From Pseudovirgaria hyperparasitica (Eukaryota; Ascomycota; Dothideomycetes; Acrospermales; Acrospermaceae), in the NCBI RefSeq assembly GCF_010093815.1, contig NW_022985553.1, positions 65,511-129,510 of the forward strand: a stretch of 64,000 bases of DNA. The letters run 5' to 3'. How positions within the stretch are numbered: position 1 is the first letter of the stretch; each line of letters starts with the position of its first letter. This document shows positions 57,464-64,000 of the stretch, piece by piece. A model generated the notes under the pieces. The model did no database searches, was not told the DNA's origin, and saw only the letters and a program-made list of their open reading frames with translations. A program made the position numbers and the translations under genes.

Positions 57464-59722
57464 ATGGCTTTGTAACCCTCATTTCGGATCTTGTTTACTG
57501 CTTTTGGGGCCGAATGCCTGATAAAGCCCTACTGAAGACGCTTGCAAGATTATAGCAATGCTCGCCATCAGGCATAAATCTGCTTGTCGAAATTGATCAG
57601 GACCCACCACCGGCTTCTATAATTAAGAGTTGGAACGCCCTCCATGTTATGCTGCTATGCACCATATCATACCATACAAATCTGTACATCTACACAAGAA
57701 CGGTAGATCATACATATCAGACCACCTCATCATCAGCGCACCTTTGCATACTTCCTTAGGGTTCACGCTACCGGCTTTAGCCACATGTTTTGATACGATA
57801 CCCCGATTCATATCTGTTCGATAGACTGCAGCGCAGTGCTTTGTACGGCGCTTTACTGGAAGCTACCAGATACTGGTAGCACTCAAACCATTTTGTACAT
57901 AGTCTTCAGGTCGAACCATGCATAAATACACCAATTCCAACTCCAGCCTTCGGGCATTACTGATGTATAAGCCCAATCACTGCAGACGCATCGAAATGGA
58001 ATAGCTAATTAACAGTCCAAGGGTCACATACACATATGTCTTGTTTTTGTTTATAATGCTTCAAAGCCATAACTTTCCATGTGTCCTCAGAAAAAGAGAG
58101 GACTGCCATATAATTTGATATGATATCTGCGATCTCGATCGATAGATGCCACTCGGATATCGTCCCATGCATTATGCACTGATCGTGCCTCGCCCGTCGC
58201 ATAGTCTTGTCCCATATCCTTGAAAGGATTTGCGGGAAAGTCTATATAAATATGGTACCTGGGGTATGAATTCGAAATGGGGACCTCTATCATAGCCATT
58301 CGATTAGTGCTTATCAACACGCAGAATTGTAATGTAGGAATATTCTAAACCTAGATCAGTATATAATTCTAGGCTGTTCGTATATAAGCTGCCATGACTA
58401 CCCGCAGTCCCCCCGTTCTACAAACTTAGTATCTACATTGCTTAACAGCTCCCTTACACGATTCTTCCACCATACGCTCCGATATGGACGACCAAATCCA
58501 TTATCCTTAGGGTTATGGACCCCAGGATATTGTCGGCTAGGGTACCACAGGCTTAGTGTGCTTTGACAGCGCCTCTCAGACAGTATCGTCAAGACTCCTC
58601 ACGATAGTAACAACCACTGTAGGGTTCAGGTGAAATAGGACGATATACGAGCATTTCGCGCAGCGAGGCGGATATAGCTTGCTCCTACGATATCACGGTC
58701 CGTACAATTCAGGCATACGCCTCGAACTTGCTCCAAAGTAGAACCTCTCAACATTCCATAGCAACCACCTTGAGATCGAATGGAACCAGGACGCCGTTGG
58801 GCGCGTCAGATCAGACATGCACTCTACTTGTCCAGGCTTCTGAAGATACAGCTTAGCATTGTTGTGATCATTCGTCACTGGTATATTCCGAGAGATTCAC
58901 AGAACGATTTACATCTGATCAGCACAAGGTAGAAGAAGTATGGCGAAGATTGCCGAGGAAGTAAGCCACCATACAGCTTTCAACTCGCTTCAATTCATAT
59001 CAGAGTATTCTTCCCTGTGCGTCCCCACGGAACATGAATTTTTGGTCTTTCTCGCGTGAAGAGATGCTTGACATGATAAGAACCTTTAAGGCGCTCGAGC
59101 GGATGGAGATATTGCAAGTCTCTGCGCCTGGTGAGTGGTTTGTGTGGGGAGTTGTTCCTGATAAGTGTGTAGTTACAGCATTCATAGGACTGCACTCTGA
59201 AGCTATCGCGACTGTAACAAATGAGCTGGCGCGGTACGGATAGAATTACGAGTGGACACTACTGATAATGTTGACCTACCTTCTGCCGTCACTGGTGCTG
59301 CTTGTCCGGATGGTTCGAAGGATATCTACGCAGTAGTCGACCCAGAAAGGCGATTTAGCATTCAATGCTCTCTTCGTTAGTCACCCGCGACATAATGCGA
59401 AATTGAGAATGTATAGTGAGTGCTGTCCAATGGGTCCGTCCCGCCATATCTCCTATATTCGAGTCGGTTATGTGCATTTCATTGTGTTGCTAGCAACTGC
59501 TTTGAGCCTATTTGTAACAGTCTTGTCACTCCTCTATAGACCGAGTGTCAAGAGATGATAATGCCTCTATGGCTGTTCAAATCCAAGTCCTGCCGCCCTT
59601 AATCTTGGTGTGTATAGATATACCTAGTATATCATCTAGCGAACGCATATGCCCGTCCAAAACGCCACGCTTACAATATGACAACAAACAAGCGGAGATA
59701 CCGTTGTAAGCCATTGACGGAC
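57464..59722. other. 2.3 kb without a supported gene
   Basis: Contains the 3' flanks of ICE2 and the NCBP3-like gene, AT-rich patches, an 8 bp perfect hairpin at 57862-57880 and several short frames. The frame at 59034-59243 is listed separately. No clear gene. Confidence 0.45.
59034..59243 (+). CDS. short unidentified ORF, 69 aa, possibly a fragment
   Basis: The frame reads MNFWSFSREEMLDMIRTFKA, then LERMEILQVSAPGEWFVWGV. It has more protein-like patterning than its surroundings, but I cannot match it to a family. It may be the tail of a decayed gene or a chance frame. Confidence 0.2.
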   Translation: MNFWSFSREEMLDMIRTFKALERMEILQVSAPGEWFVWGVVPDKCVVTAFIGLHSEAIATVTNELARYG

Positions 59723-61197
59723 TCATGAAAACATATCCTCGGCCCTCTTCCTTGGACCTCCGCGCCCCTTCAACTTTTCCGCGAACAGATCTTGACTGCC
59801 GGACTTCATTGGAAACAGTTCCCTCACCGCCCCTCCTGAATTTCCAGCGGCGCCCTTGATATAGAAACCATGTACACTGTCCTTCTGAGAAGCCCCTTTG
59901 ATGCTTAAGCCCTGGTCGCTCGGTCCGTTGCTGAAGTCTGGTGCTCGGACTGGTGCATTGGAGCCCTTGAGGCGCCCCGATGCTGGGCTGTTGATTCTGT
60001 CAAATAAATCGCGCACCTTTTCGCCGTTTTCGGATGTCTCGTCATTAGCGTCGAAGGCATCTGATCGACGATGATTCCCGTGCACTAATTTGCCCGGAAA
60101 CAGCTCTTTCGCCTTCTTGCTAGAGCTAACTGCTCTTTCTGGGAATAGCTCGATCCCGCCATTCGCATCAGCTCGCTGAGGGGTACCAGTCAGCACGGTA
60201 GGTCGGCCATGCAATGGTGCGAGTAAGTCAGTATCCTGCCCGTGCCGCCGTGAGGCCGCTGGAGGCGTTAGGCTCCGTCTTCGAATGCGAGATCGAATGA
60301 GCGTCTCCTCCACGAAGCCCAACCGACCATCGCCATCACGGCTCGGAGATGCGCTCCGATTGCGCAAGCGGCCATCCCCCCGTCCGGCGATGCGGCTGGC
60401 GAAGAGGTCTCCAGCGCCTCTGCCGCGGTCAAATCGTACACGTTTGCGCTGACGGTCGTCACTGGAGTCGAACGAACGCGTGCGGGAACGACGGCGGCGA
60501 TCAGGCACGCTTGTAGTACCGGTATCATCGTCATACATACTTGCATCGGTATCAATGCGCGTACCACGCTGGCGGCGCCTATGCTCGCGGTCATCGAAGC
60601 GGTTGCGCTTGTAGTCTCCATTTTCGCGTTCCTGTCTCTTCCGTTCGCGTGGATCTTGGTCGGGGTTCATGAGGTAGTAGCGACTGGCATCGCGGGCACC
60701 GCGGGCTTTGATATCGGTGGAGATGGCTTGTCGGACGTGGAGTTTGGTATCGGGATGCGAAGAAAGAAGCTTCGCGGGGCGGAGCTGGACGGAGGGCAGG
60801 GAAGCTGCAGAACCTGAGGAGGTAAATGCTACCAATGCATCTCGCGCAACTTCAGGTTCGGCGTATATAATGTTCGCGGAGGTGTCATCTATCCATTCGA
60901 CTTTGACGAAGTACTCGGTTGGAAAGTGTTCGTCAGAGAAGCGCCTGATGTCTGCCGTCGAAAGGTTGTCAAGTCCTCGAATATGTACTTTTTCCGGGAC
61001 GAGCTCAGCCTCCATCATGTCATCGTTGCCCATAGTTGTGGTGCCGGCAGATCCGTGCTGCTGTATCTTGCGTTAGTTGACGGTTCTACGTGAAGCATGA
61101 GCGAACTTACCATGATTTCTGCCTCTGCCTCCTGCGCTGCAATCTCAGGATCTGGGCCGAGATCAATCTCCATATCGATATCCATATCAGTAGCCAT
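59723..61197 (-). CDS. NCBP3-like RNA-binding protein
   Basis: Exons 61197-61111 and 61060-59723 on the minus strand encode 474 aa (473 if the second of two acceptors is used). The N-terminus is acidic (MDIDMEIDLGPDPEIAAQEA). The segment KVHIRGLDNLSTADIRRFSD with VEWIDDTSANIIYAEPE and RDASRYYLMNPDQDP is the divergent RRM of the NCBP3 family (nuclear cap-binding subunit 3), where it binds the mRNA cap in the nucleus. The rest is Arg-rich and Arg/Ser-like (DRRRRSRTRSFDSSDDRQRK), then repeats of an (E/D)LF(P/A) motif: IELFPER, KELFPGK, RELFPMK and QDLFAEK, plus RDLFDR. The intron ends in CAGCAG, a tandem acceptor. Confidence 0.8.
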
Positions 61198-61597
61198 TTT
61201 GCCTGAGGTGGGTGAGCGTGAGTTGTGTTGTGTACTTCTGATCAGCCTTACCCAGGGAGTGTACGAGGTGACTAGCATTATGGCAAATGGCGCTAGTCCC
61301 GAATGGGTGACTACTACCATCCAGACTCCAGCTATTACCTATGTACCTAGACCACTTAACTAGAAAATGGTTACGCCGTTAATAGTACTTACATCCTGAT
61401 CTTAGAAAGGATACTTTCCGCTAGGCAGACACCAAGGTATACCAGAAGTTATTTTTACGTGTAATATGTGTGAATGTTCATTCTTAGATACTGAGCTTTC
61501 TTTGCTCATAGTCAGATAATATACATGGTATAGCGCTTATAGCCTTGGTACCCTGGTACATAGAGGCTAGTAATTGTTTCATAATACAGATATATAC
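61198..61597. other. spacer upstream of the NCBP3-like gene
   Basis: AT-rich non-coding DNA holding the NCBP3-like promoter and the bL17m 3' flank. No gene is seen. Confidence 0.45.
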
Positions 61598-62337
61598 TCA
61601 ATTCTGTGGGGTAGCATAGATTGGGTCATCCGCAATCTTGTACGGTTGATGTTCATTACTTGCGATCCATCTCGGGTCTTTCTTGAACTCCTCAAGGTGG
61701 TCCGGATATACAGCTTTCTTTGGGCGCTCCTGAACACCTTCTCTTTGGTCTTTCATGTTTAAGGCCCTCATTTTATCGACCATAGCGTCCATACTTTTTT
61801 CCCCTCCTGGGCGGTATCGCAAGACCTTGCTCAAATTCTTGCGCGTGAGGTCGTTCATGGGTTTTTTCTCCCGTTCTATCAGAGCTATTGTTTTGGCGGT
61901 CATTGCAAACCGCATATCCTTAGGTCCGTCGACTAGCTCGAGTATCGCTGATTCGGCCTGATCTTCCTTCAATGGTTCTATCCGTAATACACGTGTGTAA
62001 CCTCCTGGTCGTTCAGCATAGCGCTGTCGTATCTCGGTGAACATCTTGCCCATCAGCTTCTCTGGTTGCTGTCCATTCCATTAGCATTGCGAGATAGCGT
62101 GAAGCAGATGAGAGCACTGACGAAAAGCTCTCCCTGTAACCGTATTCTCGACGCAGGTGTGTTTCTCTTGGCTAGCGTCACCAACTTCTCAGCCACCCGT
62201 TGAGCCTCCTTTGCTTTATGCCATGTCGTCTGTATTTGTTCGTGCACGAAGAGTGAGGTGACGAGGTTCCGGAGGAGCGAGCGGCGATGCGGAGTGTCAC
62301 GACCTAGCTTTCGAAACTTGGAATGACCACCTGCCAT
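61598..62337 (-). CDS. MRPL8: mitochondrial large-subunit ribosomal protein bL17m
   Basis: Exons 62337-62122 and 62068-61598 on the minus strand encode 228 aa. The start [20 protein letters not shown] and [20 protein letters not shown] is the bacterial L17 signature; [18 protein letters not shown] follows. The C-terminal extension beyond bacterial L17 ([18 protein letters not shown]) is usual for fungal mitochondrial L17. It is a component of the mitoribosome exit-tunnel region. The 53 bp intron has a GTCAGT donor, a TGCTAATGG branch site and a GGACAG acceptor, and is in phase 0. It is divergent from the ribonucleotide reductase gene. Confidence 0.93.
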
Positions 62338-62660
62338 CGCAACAACTAGATCACGGTGGTGATCTGGTGCTTAGAGCCTTGAAGTCGATGCGCTGTCTGC
62401 CCACGGCGCAATTGATGGGGCTTTGACAAGATATTAGGGCTGGACTGTCGGACATAGAATTCGCCGACTAATGTTGTTTTATGTCACGTGATGTTGACTT
62501 AATTGATTCCTGCGCGTTTCTGCAGGACGCGTGCTTGGTCCATGCGAGGCGCGTCTCCAAGTCCGTATACAAAACCAACGCCCCTCCATCATTTCCATCT
62601 CTCCACCCAACAACCCCCAGCATCTAATATTGAGAAGTTGTCGTCCCCACTCAATTAAAG
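62338..62660. promoter_or_regulatory. divergent promoter of bL17m and ribonucleotide reductase
   Basis: A 323 bp spacer with a CACGTG at 62485-62490 and an ACGCGT (MluI cell-cycle box) at 62527-62532; GCGCGT-like sequences lie nearby at about 62512 and 62549. MBF binding at ACGCGT controls RNR1 in yeasts, so a cell-cycle role is plausible here. Confidence 0.45.
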
Positions 62661-64000
62661 ATGTTCGTTATCAAAAGAGGTAAACACTACGTTCTGGAAA
62701 CATACGCATCGTGCTAAATGCTTCTTTCAGATGGACGCAAGGAACGAGTCCAATTCGACAAGATCACTGCTCGTGTCTCTCGTCTATGTTATGGATTAGA
62801 CCCAGAGCATGTCGATGCTGCGGCTATCACGCAGAAGGTCATCTCGGGTGTGTATCAAGGCGTTACTACGATCGAACTAGACAACCTCGTAAGTACCCAT
62901 GCCCGTCGCTGGTGACTACTCATTGTCCATCGCGTCCACAGATGAACACAAATTAACTTATGGTAATAGGCTGCTGAAACGGCCGCGTACATGACGGTTA
63001 CTCACCCTGATTATGCTATCCTTGCGGCACGTATAGCCGTCTCCAATCTTCACAAGCAGACCAAGAAACAATTCTCTGCTGTCGTCTCCGATCTATACTA
63101 TTATGTGAACCCGAAGAACGGGAAGAAGGCTCCAATGATTTCCCAAGAGACATATGACACTGTCATGAAACATGCAGAGGAACTAAATTCTGCTATCGTT
63201 TATGACCGAGACTTCAATTACCAGTACTTCGGTTTCAAGACTCTGGAACGGTCTTACCTTCTCCGACTAGACGGCAAGGTCGCCGAACGTCCACAACACA
63301 TGATCATGCGTGTCGCCGTCGGTATCTGGGGTGATGACATTGAACGTGCCGTTGAGACATACAACTACATGTCCAACAAGTATTTCACTCACGCGTCCCC
63401 TACCCTCTTCAATGCTGGTACACCTCAACCGCAATTGTCGTCATGCTTCCTCGTGGATATGAAAGACGACAGCATTGATGGTATCTACGACACACTGAAG
63501 ACCTGTGCCTTGATCTCCAAGACCGCTGGCGGTATTGGACTGAACGTGCACCGCATTCGCGCGACTGGCTCCTATATCGGTGGTACTAACGGGACCTCGA
63601 ATGGTTTGGTTCCCATGCTTCGTGTTTTCAATAACACTGCTCGCTACGTTGATCAAGGAGGCAACAAGCGTCCTGGTGCCTTTGCCATCTACCTAGAGCC
63701 CTGGCATGCGGACATCTTCAGCTTCCTTGATCTGCGAAAGAACCATGGTAAGGAGGAGGTACGTGCACGTGATCTATTTTTCGCCCTCTGGATTCCGGAT
63801 TTGTTCATGAAGCGTATCCAAGAGAACGGCGAATGGACACTTTTCTGCCCCAACGAAGCACCTGGCCTTGCCGACTGCTACGGTGAGGAATACGAAGCCC
63901 TCTATGAGAAGTAAGCCGTCCTTGTCCGCTCTTTCAATTGACCCGACGTTAACGGTTTGACAGGTATGAGAAAGAAGGGCGCGGTCGTGAGACCATCCGT
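62661..64000 (+). CDS. RNR1: ribonucleotide reductase large subunit (partial)
   Basis: Exons 62661-62679, 62731-62888, 62970-63910 and 63964 onward; the gene runs off the window with 385 codons visible of about 890 expected. The enzyme reduces ribonucleoside diphosphates to deoxy forms. Residues 1-90 form the ATP cone ([20 protein letters not shown]). The barrel begins with [20 protein letters not shown], where Cys218 is the first redox cysteine of the active site. [20 protein letters not shown] and [20 protein letters not shown] are hallmark segments. The first exon has only 19 bases. Introns are 51, 81 and 53 bp, all GT-AG with matching phases. The catalytic Cys and the C-terminal redox pair lie beyond the right edge. 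Confidence 0.97.

Noticed and set aside
58087-58880. Three short minus-strand frames that might form one gene
   Set aside because: No shared domain, no good splice joins between them, and the sequence between is not open.

Overview
The window looks like nuclear DNA from a filamentous ascomycete (Pezizomycotina; Dothideomycetes is only a guess). Protein genes lie on both strands about 2-3 kb apart. Most are split by 46-150 bp GT-AG introns with CTAAC/CTGAC/CTAAT branch sites. The gene set is typically fungal: the DASH subunit Dad2, a CHL4 kinetochore protein, ICE2, VTC1, endosulfine, a Zn2Cys6 regulator and a CYS3/MetR-type bZIP factor. No rRNA, convincing tRNA, CRISPR array or virus-like element was seen. 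All exon borders were read by hand from splice signals and frame continuity.

Left third (1-24 kb). After a gene-free 3.6 kb come CHL4 (minus), a bZIP factor with a 404 bp intron (plus), an FMN-dependent dehydrogenase with a cytochrome b5 domain (plus), a Tctex-type dynein light chain (minus), VTC1 (plus), an unrecognised 577-aa protein (minus), shugoshin (minus) head to head with Dad2 (plus), a 195-aa membrane protein (minus) and the ataxin-2 homologue Pbp1 (plus). Four of these serve chromosome segregation or microtubule motors: CHL4, shugoshin, Dad2 and the dynein light chain.

Middle (25-48 kb). An aldo-keto reductase and a Zn2Cys6 regulator lie on the minus strand. An AT-rich island follows, holding a well-preserved 704 bp hAT-type MITE: 20 bp perfect terminal inverted repeats, a perfect 8 bp target-site duplication, and six CACGTG boxes, four of them spaced 10-11 bp apart. 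Next are an orphan 202-aa protein, a PNGase A-like membrane enzyme, a small hypothetical protein, 4.8 kb without a recognisable gene, the choline-phosphate cytidylyltransferase and another 4.3 kb without a gene.

Right third (48-64 kb). TCP11/SOK1, endosulfine (Igo1), MYG1 (minus), ICE2, a 2.2 kb empty stretch, an NCBP3-like RNA-binding protein (minus), mitochondrial ribosomal protein bL17m (minus) and, divergent from it, the large subunit of ribonucleotide reductase, which runs off the right edge.

Most of the window is ordinary housekeeping sequence. The best candidates for something undescribed are the phased CACGTG array inside the hAT MITE, the orphan gene beside it whose start overlaps an out-of-frame hydrophobic leader, and the unrecognised 577-aa protein.
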